From: a virus
Length of the DNA: 64,000 nt
Reading direction: 5' to 3' (one strand)
IMG/VR virus record: IMGVR_UViG_3300032677_000017
Coordinates: 19,020 to 83,019 of that record
Part shown: positions 34,514 through 43,007 of the stretch, piece by piece
Layout of the letters: the number at the start of each line of letters is the position of its first letter
Position numbering within the stretch: position 1 is the stretch's first letter
Program-made: the position numbers and the translations under genes
The notes under the pieces: generated by a model
The model's input: only the letters and a program-made list of their open reading frames with translations
Told to the model about the DNA's origin: nothing
The model's database searches: none

Positions 34514-36337
34514 CTACTTCTTCTTCCCAGATTCCTTTGCTTGGTGGGCAGCCTGCCCCATAGCCATGGCCATCTGCGCCTTCTTCGCGGACTCTTCGTC
34601 GAGGCGGCGCTGAATCAGTGAGATGTTCAGGTTCGCGTTGAACTTGGAGTTCAGGAACTCAAGGAAGGTGGTGTGATCAATCTCACCCGCCCTGCGAAGC
34701 TGCGACATCTGCGCCAGCTCATCCGTGCGCTCAATCGCCAGCAAAGAACCACGGCGAATCGTAAACGACACGTTGCGAACGAAATCCTCGGGCTCCATGG
34801 TGGCTGGGCAGAGGTGCTTGTAGTAGGGGTGGAAGTCGGAGTCGGTCAATCCCTTCGATCCATACTGAGCCACGCGCTTATCGGCCGTCTCAAACTGCAA
34901 CATGTTGCTGACAACCATCACGCCGACCTCTTCCATAAAAGACTGGAGGCCGCGCCCATACAGGCGAATGTTTCCCGCCCGCGAGTTGACAATCATTTCC
35001 AGGGAATCGCCGCCCGGAATCTGTTTCTTCTGGAGGGTCTGGTTCACTGCCGCCGCGCCAGAGTTCATCGCCATCTCCTTGTCGATTCCGTCACGCATCG
35101 GCATGGTGTAGTTGCCAAGCTCGGGAGGCTTGCGAAACTCAGGAGGACGAGGAGAGTTGTTGCGGTAGAAAATCTTGCCACCAGGGGCTCCGGGGTCAAT
35201 TGAGTCTTTGTCCTGATCGCTAAACGCCGCCATAGGGGCCATCATCGTCGGCTCTATAGTGGAGTTGATTACATCCAGAACTCCTCCCTCAATCCGATTC
35301 AAAATAGCCTGCATGGCGCACAGGGGATCCATGATGCTTTGACCGGCAAACTTCCACGGAACGCGGAGTGGGCGATAGATCGCGAACGGAAACCGGCCGT
35401 GCCAATATGGATTCGGCGCATCCTCAAGAACCCTTCCTCCGGCCACCGCCAACACGCGGCCACGAGGATACTTCGGCATGCCCGGTTCAACCCGATACGA
35501 CCAGCAGGCGTTCGGATCTCCAATGATTATCGACTCCGACCCATCCCAAATGCTGTCGTCCTTAAACCAGAACTCCTTGTAAATCACCTTGGGAAACTTG
35601 GTGGTTGGAGCCCCGGCCCCAGAGTTGGCCAATTTGGAGTGGATGTTCCTCATCAAAGGACTCAATTTGGCCCAGCGGCGAGAAGACACAGCGTTCGGCC
35701 TTTGCGGGGTAGCCGACATCTCCGACTCGATGTCAGGCTGAACTCCGTAAGCAACCTCCCCAAACCGGCGGACCAGCCATGGCTTGGTAACCACCCGGCG
35801 AACAATGCAAACCTCAGCCTCGGCCTGAAGACGGCCAGAAGCGCCAATCTGAAGAAAATCGAGGGGCGACAGCGGCTGGAAATCGTTGCTTCCCATGCCG
35901 TTTCGCAGATAGGGGTTCCACTGAACCTTGACGGGACCATAGGAGATCAGGCCATACATGACCACCTGAACCAGTTCCTGCTCGAAATCGGACATATACG
36001 TCCAATCCGTGAGCATCCGATTCATCAGGCTTTCGACTTCAGAGTAGTTCTCGTCCGCATCGGTGAACTTGACCCGGACATCCGGCTGAATATCGGTGAG
36101 CATCGACGCCATCTCGACAAACTGACGAACAACGCGATTAGCCACCGGACGTGAGCGTCCGTGCCTGGCCGTTGAAGCCCACTGTTTTCCCTCAAGGAAG
36201 TCGATGACTCTCTGAACCTGTTTCGATTCGGGAGACGACATAAGCTCTGAATCGGCTTCCTCATAGACAGAATTTGCCCAATCGAGGACTTCGGCTTCCA
36301 GCTTAACTTCGGGGCGCTCTTGTAGGGAGGCGTTCAC
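34514..36337 (-). CDS. portal protein
   Basis: The protein has 607 residues. It has the composition and layout of phage portal proteins: an N-terminal wing with helices, a conserved crown/stem region (SIMDPLCAMQAILNRIEGGVLDVINSTIEPTMMAP), then GIDKEMAMNSGAAAVNQTLQKKQIPGG and a long helical C-terminus. It stands between the terminase genes and the scaffold/capsid genes, separated from the latter by the plus-strand cassette. Confidence 0.75.
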   Translation of the reverse strand: MNASLQERPEVKLEAEVLDWANSVYEEADSELMSSPESKQVQRVIDFLEGKQWASTARHGRSRPVANRVVRQFVEMASMLTDIQPDVRVKFTDADENYSEVESLMNRMLTDWTYMSDFEQELVQVVMYGLISYGPVKVQWNPYLRNGMGSNDFQPLSPLDFLQIGASGRLQAEAEVCIVRRVVTKPWLVRRFGEVAYGVQPDIESEMSATPQRPNAVSSRRWAKLSPLMRNIHSKLANSGAGAPTTKFPKVIYKEFWFKDDSIWDGSESIIIGDPNACWSYRVEPGMPKYPRGRVLAVAGGRVLEDAPNPYWHGRFPFAIYRPLRVPWKFAGQSIMDPLCAMQAILNRIEGGVLDVINSTIEPTMMAPMAAFSDQDKDSIDPGAPGGKIFYRNNSPRPPEFRKPPELGNYTMPMRDGIDKEMAMNSGAAAVNQTLQKKQIPGGDSLEMIVNSRAGNIRLYGRGLQSFMEEVGVMVVSNMLQFETADKRVAQYGSKGLTDSDFHPYYKHLCPATMEPEDFVRNVSFTIRRGSLLAIERTDELAQMSQLRRAGEIDHTTFLEFLNSKFNANLNISLIQRRLDEESAKKAQMAMAMGQAAHQAKESGKKK

Positions 36338-36381
36338 GCTTGGATTTTATCCTGACATCACTGTTTTGTCGCGAGTTACGT

Positions 36382-36915
36382 CTATTCCTGTGAACCCTGC
36401 CCCTGTAGACCCTTGGCCGCATTGGCAAACAGGGCCGCCAAACGCTGGGAGTCGCGCGTAACCTGCTCGTTCTCGGCAACCAGACGAGCGTTGTCCTCAA
36501 CCACAGCCAAAATGTCCTCCTGCTTGCGAATGTTGGACTTTTGCAGCTTCCTCACCGTATCCCCGGTCAGAAACAAAAAGTCGTCATCCAGCATGGTTGA
36601 GAGAACAGAGTTCAAGGTAGAGTTCACGCGCCCCGAGAATTTAGAGGAAAAGCGATTCCAGATATCCTTCCGCAGCCAGCACTCCGCCTTCACGTCCAGG
36701 GTAGGATTCGGAATCTCCTTGGTGACGAACGGCACCATGTCAGGGTGCATAGACTGAAGCTGCATATAGGGAATCTCGTGGCCAACATCACACTTAAACA
36801 GGTGGGCAGAGCGCTTCAGGTTGACATCTCTCACCCCGCGCGTATCCCTGCACATTGGGCAATACATACCACTTTCCGCACTCATGGGCGGTAAAAACTG
36901 ACCCGTCGTCGCCAT
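36382..36915 (-). CDS. zinc-ribbon protein with coiled-coil tail
   Basis: The protein has 177 residues. A CPMC...C.VGHE zinc ribbon (residues 19-46) is followed by a conserved-looking middle and a C-terminal coiled coil. A TTTGGAGGAG site precedes the ATG. It lies between portal and large terminase. Role unknown. Confidence 0.55.
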   Translation of the reverse strand: MATTGQFLPPMSAESGMYCPMCRDTRGVRDVNLKRSAHLFKCDVGHEIPYMQLQSMHPDMVPFVTKEIPNPTLDVKAECWLRKDIWNRFSSKFSGRVNSTLNSVLSTMLDDDFLFLTGDTVRKLQKSNIRKQEDILAVVEDNARLVAENEQVTRDSQRLAALFANAAKGLQGQGSQE

Positions 36916-36927
36916 TACTCCTCCAAA

Positions 36928-39141
36928 CTACCAATCATCATTGTAGCCGACCAACTCCTCCGCGCTCGATCCGGAACGGGCGGACTCCCTCCAGTTGCGG
37001 AACGCAGAAACCATCTCGGGCGTTATCTCTTGATCTGGAACACCTAGAACCCTCTTTGCCTGATACTGTATGCTACTTCCGGAGTAGCCCGGCGGAGAGG
37101 ATTGGTGAATCGGGGAAACCAGGGGGTTCGCTGCCGCAAAAGCCCAGTGAGGACTGACTGTGTATACCCCCTTCAGCCCCTTGATCGCCCTCTCGGCGTC
37201 CTCCCGGCGCTGGAAAACACCATCCGCAATTGGACGCATCGCTGAGTCGCGGATAACCCACGGACCCTGCCACGAAAAAGGCAGAGATCCCCAAATCTTC
37301 CCCTCGGCATCGCGTGGCTGCGCCATCGCCAAACCTGGAGACTCTCTCACCGACTGTAGCGTCTCACGCAGGCAATAGAGACAAATTGTCGAAGCCAGCA
37401 CTCCGTCGTCGTTGGAATCAACACCCTCGTATCTCTTGCGCCCCGGCCCCTCGTCGAGGGTTGCGAAGTCGCCCATCTCATCCAAAAGATCATGTGAGTA
37501 GATGACAATCGAATCAGTCAGAAGGGCATCGCGCATCTCGTCAATCACCAGGTCGCGCGTCTTGATTGAAGTCACCCAGTGAAGGTAGGGGGTGAAGGTT
37601 GTTTGAACCCTGTCCTTATGTCTCGGCCTCCACAGGTTTGGATAGTCCATATCGACCAAGGCGTCTCCGGTGGTGATTCCGGGTCCATTGTATTCATTTG
37701 TCACCTCAGCCCCGTTATACCAATACCCCAGGGCGGCCACGATTCCGGCAAATCTCTTCGGCGATTCCCAGCCCCACCACTCGGCAACCTGAACGTCTTT
37801 CTGCCCCAGAGACCCGGCCATAAACACCTCAGCCACGCTATAGTCTCCGCCATTTCCAAGAGCAGCATCCGAGCCGACATAGTAAGACCTTCCCGGCTCA
37901 GGCAAATGCCAAACATGAAGACGGTGACCACCTTTTCCACGCTTGCGAACAGGAAGATCTTCCCCCGGATCCACGGCGCGAATATCAAGCTCCTCGCGCT
38001 TTCCTCTGAGACGAATCTCTCCCGCATAAGCAGGATTCTTAGGGGCCCTCATTCTCTGCTCATCCATAGCATCGCGATCAAAGGCGCACAGGCCGGAGTT
38101 CTGGAACGCCTCTTCCGGGGTAATCGGGTAGGACTCCAGAAAACCGGCTTTGTTCTTTTTGGAACGCTTCAGGCCAAAATGGCGAAACTTCCAAAAACCG
38201 AGAGGAATTTCGTATTTTTGCTCCTTTTTCACCCGGTCATGAAACACCTGCTCAGTCTCGCTGAGGACGATATTGTCCGACTTTGAAACCGGAAGAAAAT
38301 ACTTCCTAACCCGATAGGTAGGAACAAATACCGGACGCCATCCGGTATCGCCAGCCACCGTATCTTGCCACCAATCGTAGAAAAGGCCATTCTTTCCCAG
38401 ACCAGTTGATTCCATCACATAGAACCCATCAATAGCGTTCATTGAGGGAAGAATGTCAGCCTCAAAAACCTGAGCATCAGGCCAGCGCGAAACCTCGCTA
38501 TAGTGGCCACTCCGTATGCTGCGGCCGATAGCCACGCCGCTCATCTTTTGAGCGTGAGAGATCTTCAACACAGATCCCAAGCCGGGATCGGACATAACCT
38601 GGTCCTCACCCTCGCGTTGAAAGTCAATACCTTCCGCGACCGACTTGTATCTCCACTCCGGCCTCATCCACCACGGGAGATTCTCATACGCCTTCACAGA
38701 CATCTTGTAGATGTGTGTGGACACAACTTTATCCTGAGCGACAATCAAGGTGAAGGTGTGGGGATAGAAGATCGTGCGGTGGAACATGTGCGCCTGAATA
38801 TGTGTGCTGCCGCCAAACTGACGCCCCTTGAGAAGAATCAGCTTGCAGCATCCGTTGTTCTCCCACTCCTCCTTCATTGCCGCGCTGACGATCTCCTGCT
38901 GATCCCAGTACGGATACAGGGTTTTCAGTTCGCCATTTTCGGTTGTGATTGTAAAGTAGTTTTTCGTCCAGTAGTCGGGATCAATGCACCTCTCCAGCTC
39001 CTCGTTGATCCAATCGTTTTCCGAGCGAGACAAGGCGGCGCTGGCCTCATCAACAGCATTGTTCCCGTGGAATCTTGCGAAGTGGCGCTCCAGCTCCTCG
39101 ATGGCGTCGTTCAGGTCGGGGTCTTGTCTAGGAAGCCTCAT
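36928..39141 (-). CDS. terL: terminase large subunit
   Basis: The protein has 737 residues. The ATPase has LKGRQFGGST (Walker A variant), DGFYVMESTG (Walker B and the coupling region) and FQNSG; the RNase H-like nuclease has GSDAALGNGGDYS and the DSNDDGV acidic site. It packages DNA into the prohead with the portal. The C-terminus is longer than average (about 130 extra residues). Confidence 0.9.
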   Translation of the reverse strand: MRLPRQDPDLNDAIEELERHFARFHGNNAVDEASAALSRSENDWINEELERCIDPDYWTKNYFTITTENGELKTLYPYWDQQEIVSAAMKEEWENNGCCKLILLKGRQFGGSTHIQAHMFHRTIFYPHTFTLIVAQDKVVSTHIYKMSVKAYENLPWWMRPEWRYKSVAEGIDFQREGEDQVMSDPGLGSVLKISHAQKMSGVAIGRSIRSGHYSEVSRWPDAQVFEADILPSMNAIDGFYVMESTGLGKNGLFYDWWQDTVAGDTGWRPVFVPTYRVRKYFLPVSKSDNIVLSETEQVFHDRVKKEQKYEIPLGFWKFRHFGLKRSKKNKAGFLESYPITPEEAFQNSGLCAFDRDAMDEQRMRAPKNPAYAGEIRLRGKREELDIRAVDPGEDLPVRKRGKGGHRLHVWHLPEPGRSYYVGSDAALGNGGDYSVAEVFMAGSLGQKDVQVAEWWGWESPKRFAGIVAALGYWYNGAEVTNEYNGPGITTGDALVDMDYPNLWRPRHKDRVQTTFTPYLHWVTSIKTRDLVIDEMRDALLTDSIVIYSHDLLDEMGDFATLDEGPGRKRYEGVDSNDDGVLASTICLYCLRETLQSVRESPGLAMAQPRDAEGKIWGSLPFSWQGPWVIRDSAMRPIADGVFQRREDAERAIKGLKGVYTVSPHWAFAAANPLVSPIHQSSPPGYSGSSIQYQAKRVLGVPDQEITPEMVSAFRNWRESARSGSSAEELVGYNDDW

Positions 39142-39754
39142 CGTCGTCCCCTTCCTCCAAGTCCTCCAGGTCGCCGTCCTCCAAATCTATTCCAGCCTCC
39201 TCAAACTCTGCAACAATTTTCTCGGCGCGAGTCATTTGTGGAGGAGCCTCCAAGAGCATCGGATTATTCCCCGGAATCTGCTGAACCTCCCGCTTTGCCC
39301 TTATCTCGCGAAGCCGCTGCTCAAAACTCATGCCGCCGCTTGCCCCAACCCCACTCGCCACATTTTGCTGCACATTGACCTGCGTGGATGGAACCCTCGG
39401 CCGGGTCACCTCAATCAACTCCCTCGCGGTATCGATTGCCTTCAGCCTCGTCAGATGGTCAGGAATCGACTCCTGCCTGCCGTCAGGAAATGTCCTCCAC
39501 GTCTCAGCCACCATCGCGCTGCGAAGGGTGTTTTCCTGATCTTCAATCAGATTCAAGGCGAGATGATTGTAAGCAACATCCACCTCCTCCACGGAGGCGA
39601 TGAAGCGATATGCCTCAACCCTGTCGATGGACTTTCGAATGGTCTCTACGGATGCCCGTTCCCGGGCCGCAATCTCCTCAAGAGGCTTCTCGCTGCGCCA
39701 GAGATACCAGCGCTGCCTGTCGCGCACCGTGGGCTTTTGTAGGGCCATTGTCAT
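39128..39754 (-). CDS. terS: terminase small subunit
   Basis: The protein has 208 residues. The N-terminus is a helix-turn-helix (WRSEKPLEEIAARERASVETIRKSIDRVEAYRF), the middle is helical and the C-terminus is very acidic (DLEDGDLEDLEEGDDDEAS). It overlaps the large subunit by 14 bp and the upstream membrane protein by 4 bp. Confidence 0.7.
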   Translation of the reverse strand: MTMALQKPTVRDRQRWYLWRSEKPLEEIAARERASVETIRKSIDRVEAYRFIASVEEVDVAYNHLALNLIEDQENTLRSAMVAETWRTFPDGRQESIPDHLTRLKAIDTARELIEVTRPRVPSTQVNVQQNVASGVGASGGMSFEQRLREIRAKREVQQIPGNNPMLLEAPPQMTRAEKIVAEFEEAGIDLEDGDLEDLEEGDDDEAS

Positions 39755-40341
39755 TGAGTAAACAGCTCCCCGCCAACCATGCGATCAAAAGCCTCCCCGG
39801 TCTCAGTCTCATCCACCGCATCGCGGTCATAGACAGAACGGCCAACCCTCGACTGCTCTGGAGAAGCTGACTCCGTAGCCCGCGCCGACTCTGACCACTC
39901 TGAGGGGGTTCCATCCGCAGCTCCCGCTGAAGATATCAACTCGCCAAGAGACTGGGCCACAAATTCAAGACGCTTCACGGCTGAAACGTTTTGCTTTGAC
40001 GCCTCCATCATGGCCTTGCCGTTCAGGTTCCTCAAGGCCCCACGAAACGCATCTTCAAACATCTTGAAGGTTTGACGCATTTCGCTGGACTGGGCATCCA
40101 GAATGGACTTCATATCCGCCCTGATGCCCTGGAACACACCCTTCCCCGACTCCATGGCTTTGCTCTGGGCCTCCAAGTGTTGAACCTGAAGGGCGTCATA
40201 AGCCTCCAGAGCAACCCTCAAAGCCTTCACCTGCTTGTATACAAACCACGAGATCCACAGGGAGGCCGCCAGGGCCAAGCAGACCACGATGAGAAAGATC
40301 CCCCCGATAAAGGCAAGAGCAACAACGCCGATAGTGTTCAT
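39751..40341 (-). CDS. membrane-anchored coiled-coil protein
   Basis: The protein has 196 residues. A long N-terminal membrane segment (IGVVALAFIGGIFLIVVCLA...) is followed by coiled coil and a Ser/Glu-rich tail. An inner-membrane spanin-like or infection-complex protein is possible but unproved. The -10 element TATTTT ends only 7 nt before the ATG, so the mRNA is probably leaderless. Confidence 0.55.
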   Translation of the reverse strand: MNTIGVVALAFIGGIFLIVVCLALAASLWISWFVYKQVKALRVALEAYDALQVQHLEAQSKAMESGKGVFQGIRADMKSILDAQSSEMRQTFKMFEDAFRGALRNLNGKAMMEASKQNVSAVKRLEFVAQSLGELISSAGAADGTPSEWSESARATESASPEQSRVGRSVYDRDAVDETETGEAFDRMVGGELFTQ

Positions 40342-40348
40342 AGGTTAC

Positions 40349-40377
40349 AAAATAGCAGCACTTGTGCGGCATCGCAA
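40349..40377 (-). promoter_or_regulatory. promoter of the terminase operon
   Basis: TTGCGA (40377-40372), a 17-bp spacer and TATTTT (40354-40349) run leftward into the membrane-protein ATG at 40341. Transcription would start at or within a base or two of the start codon. Confidence 0.5.
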
Positions 40378-40490
40378 CGGGTTTAAGCGGGGACATGGCT
40401 GGGGGAGGATGCCCAGCAGGGAGGTCGGCGTCTCTCGGTGCCCCCGCTAAAAACAGTCTGCCCCACCACAACCATCCACGCAAGAGATAT
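40378..40490. other. non-coding region with nested GC hairpins
   Basis: AGCGGGG (40386-40392) can pair with CCCCGCT (40442-40448) around an inner GCTGGG/CCCAGC hairpin. It is not followed by a U tract in either direction. No gene is seen. Confidence 0.35.
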
Positions 40491-40535
40491 GGTTACCAAA
40501 GTAACAATTACCAGAAATACCTTGCCAATTAGATG
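40491..40535 (+). promoter_or_regulatory. plus-strand promoter with GTTACC box
   Basis: GGTTACCAAAGTAAC (an inverted GTTAC-N4-GTAAC) lies 10 bp upstream of TTACCA (-35), followed after 16 bp by TAGATG (-10, 40530-40535). It would serve the 40557 and 40702 genes. Confidence 0.4.
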
Positions 40536-40556
40536 TGCCCGGTAGAAAATGTGAAC

Positions 40557-40724
40557 ATGAACAAAGGCGAGCTTTTCCACATCATCGACCAAGAAATTAT
40601 CAGGCTGAAAAAAATCGCCGCGCGAGGAACTATTCCTCTTGTTGGAACTCAGTCTGGCATTGCCGCCCTCAATGAACTCAAGGTAAAGATCGAGGAGCTA
40701 CTTGAACAAGTTCCGCAATCGTAA
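40557..40724 (+). CDS. small helical protein of unknown function
   Basis: The protein has 55 residues from ATG (MNKGELFHIIDQEIIRLKKIA...), or slightly longer from an upstream GTG or ATG. It is helical with a Glu/Leu-rich end. It overlaps the DUF1064 nuclease start by 23 bp. Confidence 0.5.
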   Translation: MNKGELFHIIDQEIIRLKKIAARGTIPLVGTQSGIAALNELKVKIEELLEQVPQS

Positions 40725-41019
40725 GACCGGCGGCTTTGACAGCAAGAAAGAGTTCAATCGGGCTCAGGAACTCAGGCTCCTGGAAAAGGCAGGAGCCATC
40801 TCTGGTTTGGAGTTTCAGATCACCTTCGTTCTCATCCCAAAACAAGTGGACGACAAAGGAAAGACCATCGAGAGGGCCTGCTCCTATGTCGCCGACTTCC
40901 AATATGTGGAGGATGGAAGGATTGTTGTCGAGGACTGCAAGGGGTTCCGCACTCCGGATTACATCTTGAAGCGGAAGATGATGCTTTACTTTTACAAGAT
41001 CAGAATTCGGGAAACCTAA
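40702..41019 (+). CDS. DUF1064-type nuclease-fold protein
   Basis: The protein has 105 residues from a TTG start with GAGGAG before it. It fits the DUF1064 family: NRKTGGFDSKKEFNRAQELRLLEKAG, then YVADFQYVEDGRIVVEDCKGFRT and KRKMMLYFYKIRIRE. Residues D (ADF) and E/K (VEDCKG) form a restriction-endonuclease-like site. The family is common in phage replication and recombination regions. Confidence 0.75.
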   Translation: MNKFRNRKTGGFDSKKEFNRAQELRLLEKAGAISGLEFQITFVLIPKQVDDKGKTIERACSYVADFQYVEDGRIVVEDCKGFRTPDYILKRKMMLYFYKIRIRET

Positions 41020-41197
41020 AGTGCATCTGGCTGGACCCAAGAAACCCCCTGGCATCCTTGGACCACTCAGAAAGCAACTTTTTCTCGCCACACGCCGGAC
41101 ACTCGTATACCCGCCCAAGACGAACCAGGCGAACACGAGACCTCCAAAGAAAACCAAACACGCGATGGCGATAGCAGAAATAGCCGCTCTTCTTCAT
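41000..41197 (-). CDS. small zinc-binding protein
   Basis: The protein has 65 residues from an ATG after AGAGGAAAA. A CPACGEKK pair lies in the middle of an Arg-rich sequence. It overlaps the 3' end of the convergent DUF1064 gene by 20 bp and the Phd-like gene by 4 bp. Confidence 0.5.
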   Translation of the reverse strand: MKKSGYFCYRHRVFGFLWRSRVRLVRLGRVYECPACGEKKLLSEWSKDARGFLGSSQMHFRFPEF

Positions 41198-41355
41198 TTT
41201 TCCTCTTTGTAGGGGATGATCTTTACGATTGGAGTTTTTACGGGTCTCACGCCAGCGCCACCATGGCAAATGATTACAGTTTTTCCAGACTCCACCTCCC
41301 TGAGAATCTTGTGCAGGATCTTCTTGGCCTGAGAAATCGTGTACACGCTGGGCAT
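41194..41355 (-). CDS. Phd/YefM-like antitoxin-fold protein
   Basis: The protein has 53 residues (MPSVYTISQAKKILHKILREVESGKTVIICHGGAGV...). It matches the N-terminal Phd/YefM DNA-binding fold: T-I-S-x-A-x3-L, an ESGK turn and then VII. No toxin gene is next to it, so it is probably an orphan repressor. GGAGTGGTT precedes the ATG. Confidence 0.55.
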   Translation of the reverse strand: MPSVYTISQAKKILHKILREVESGKTVIICHGGAGVRPVKTPIVKIIPYKEEK

Positions 41356-41399
41356 AACCACTCCTTGAAGTATCCGCACAAACGGGGTACTATTACCAT

Positions 41400-41648
41400 G
41401 TGGAATCAAAAAAGTTTTTCAGTCCAGAAGATGCTGTTCTTATGATTCGGTCCAGGATGGGAGCAAGAAGCTCGTCGGCCTATGCCAGGGCCATGGGGGT
41501 TTCCCGCCAATTCATGTCCGATGTCTTGACAGGAAACCGTGGCCCCTCAAAAGAAATGCTTGCCTCGATTGGTTTGGAGCGGGTAATCATGTACCGCCGC
41601 CTTCGCTACTCGGGGAAGCCTGCATCCCAATCTGACCCCGACGACTGA
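41400..41648 (+). CDS. XRE-type helix-turn-helix regulator
   Basis: The protein has 82 residues from GTG. The HTH is SSSAYARAMGVSRQFMSDVLTGNRGPSKEMLASIGLERV, similar in layout to the regulator at 46411-46713. It lies divergent from the Phd-like gene and convergent with SSB, so it may regulate this small interval. Confidence 0.6.
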   Translation: MESKKFFSPEDAVLMIRSRMGARSSSAYARAMGVSRQFMSDVLTGNRGPSKEMLASIGLERVIMYRRLRYSGKPASQSDPDD

Positions 41649-42007
41649 GGGTCGTCTTGAGCATCCTTGGGTTTGTTGCCGAGAAGCACCAGCTCGAACG
41701 CCATAATCTCCGTCCGGTACTTTTTCTCGCCCGTATTCTTGTCGTTCCAGCTCTGGGTGCGGAGCTTCCCCTCGATGTAAATCTTGTCGCCCTTGTGGAC
41801 ATAATCCCTGATCACTTCGGCCGTCTTCGAGAAGGTCACGATGTTGTGCCACTCGGTCCTGTCTGTCCAGTTACCACCAGAATCCTTTTCGCGCTCCGTG
41901 GTGGCAATAGAAAAGTTGGCAACAACCGTACCCCCGGGAGTTACCTTGACGTCTGGATCCTTGCCCACATGGCCAAGAATCTGCACCTTGTTCACTGTCT
42001 TGCTCAT
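41606..42007 (-). CDS. ssb: single-stranded DNA-binding protein
   Basis: The protein has 133 residues with an OB fold: KVQILGHVGKDPDVKVTPGGTVVANFSIATTEREKD, TEWHNIVTFSKTAEVIRDYVHKGDKIYIEGKLRTQSW. The C-terminal acidic tip (SDWDAGFPE) is atypical of the usual DDDIPF end. AGGAGGAAG precedes the ATG. It acts in DNA replication. Confidence 0.9.
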   Translation of the reverse strand: MSKTVNKVQILGHVGKDPDVKVTPGGTVVANFSIATTEREKDSGGNWTDRTEWHNIVTFSKTAEVIRDYVHKGDKIYIEGKLRTQSWNDKNTGEKKYRTEIMAFELVLLGNKPKDAQDDPQSSGSDWDAGFPE

Positions 42008-42020
42008 TCTTCCTCCTGTT

Positions 42021-42037
42021 TGTCCGTATACGGACTA
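42021..42037. promoter_or_regulatory. TAGTCCGTATACGGAC stop-linked palindrome, copy 2
   Basis: The perfect 14-bp palindrome GTCCGTATACGGAC begins at the TAG stop of the 42035-42580 gene and lies just upstream of the SSB ribosome site. It can form a 5-bp hairpin with a UAUA loop. Confidence 0.5.
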
Positions 42038-42580
42038 CTGTCCGTTTTGTAAAATGCTCATCACTGTCTTCTGCATTACAGCAGAGAGTTCCAGTGGATT
42101 GAAGGTTGTAAGGGTTTCCACGCGTCCGCTTCCACCATGATCCATAAACCTGAAGACAATGACATCCTTGACGGCATCCATGTTCTCCATGGCCTTAATC
42201 ATTAACCCCGTCAGGCTTCTGTCGCTCTTCAGCTCGGTCAACACTTCGTCTCCCTCTGCTGGCTTGGCATCCTCCTCCTCCTGGGCGTTCAGTAAGCCTT
42301 GGAGTATATCGCCGTGATTCGAAGACCCAATACACCCCGCAGGACAGGCCATAGAAAACTCCACGGGAACCCCACAAAAAAACAATCTCTTATCCAGCTT
42401 GCGAAACGGATGAAGAATGGAAAAGTGAGAGCATGGGAATGGATCAGCTCCCCACTCAATCAGGTATGCAACAAGCTGGGAAGCGCTGGATGGATGAACC
42501 ACAAGGCGCTCGATCTCCAGGCCCCGCCTACGCATACTCCAGATGGCATCTTTGAATGATTCAAACCTCATATCAGACAT
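42035..42580 (-). CDS. protein of unknown function
   Basis: The protein has 181 residues. The N-terminal half (FKDAIWSMRRRGLEIERLVVHPSSASQLVAYLIEWGADPF...) resembles small phage proteins next to SSB, and the C-terminal half is helical. The promoter's -10 element (TAGACT) ends 6 nt before the ATG, so the transcript is probably leaderless. Confidence 0.55.
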   Translation of the reverse strand: MSDMRFESFKDAIWSMRRRGLEIERLVVHPSSASQLVAYLIEWGADPFPCSHFSILHPFRKLDKRLFFCGVPVEFSMACPAGCIGSSNHGDILQGLLNAQEEEDAKPAEGDEVLTELKSDRSLTGLMIKAMENMDAVKDVIVFRFMDHGGSGRVETLTTFNPLELSAVMQKTVMSILQNGQ

Positions 42581-42586
42581 GGTGAA

Positions 42587-42630
42587 AGTCTACCCCCTCA
42601 TCGATTTGTAATCAACAAAACTTTGGTAAC
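42587..42630 (-). promoter_or_regulatory. promoter with GTTACC box (42035/SSB unit)
   Basis: GTTACCAAAG (42630-42621), 9 bp from GTTACC to TTGATT (-35, 42615-42610), a 17-bp spacer and TAGACT (-10, 42592-42587). The box and spacing match the TROVE-unit promoter, and 14 upstream bases are identical to it (GTTACCAAAGTTTT). Confidence 0.7.
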
Positions 42631-42687
42631 AAACAACCTCAGTGGCCCTTCTTTGCCTTGCGTAAGGCGTCCTTCGAAAACAGGGCA

Positions 42688-43005
42688 TCATCCCTTTCTT
42701 TTTTTCTGTTTTTCGATAATTGCAGCCCTCGCCTCGAAACGCTCCCTGCACTTAACCCTCTTCGCCTCGGCCTCGCGATAGTGGTCCGAGCAAAACACAA
42801 GAACCCCCACCTTGTACAAGCCGGTTTTTCCGCAATGACAGAGGCGGTGCTTGTATGCCGACTCCCCGAGACGAATGTATCCATGCTCGTTAACCAGGTG
42901 ATCAGTAAACTCGGCGTGATTCACAAATGTCCTTTTTCCAAGACACTCCATACACGACGCCTCTTTCTTGCCGTAACTCGGAACAAAGCGCGGAAGCAGA
43001 CTCAT
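42688..43005 (-). CDS. zinc-finger protein
   Basis: The protein has 105 residues. It has C2H2-like and CxC pairs: CMEC...H.EFTDHLVNEH and HRLCHC...FCSDHY. It follows DnaB with 2 bp between them and ends with a basic coiled tail. It may be a nucleic-acid binding or HNH-derived protein. Confidence 0.55.
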   Translation of the reverse strand: MSLLPRFVPSYGKKEASCMECLGKRTFVNHAEFTDHLVNEHGYIRLGESAYKHRLCHCGKTGLYKVGVLVFCSDHYREAEAKRVKCRERFEARAAIIEKQKKRKG

Positions 43006-43007
43006 CG

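Noticed and set aside
41194-41648. Toxin-antitoxin pair formed by the Phd-like and XRE genes
   Set aside because: Neither neighbour resembles a toxin, and the XRE protein is a plain HTH regulator.
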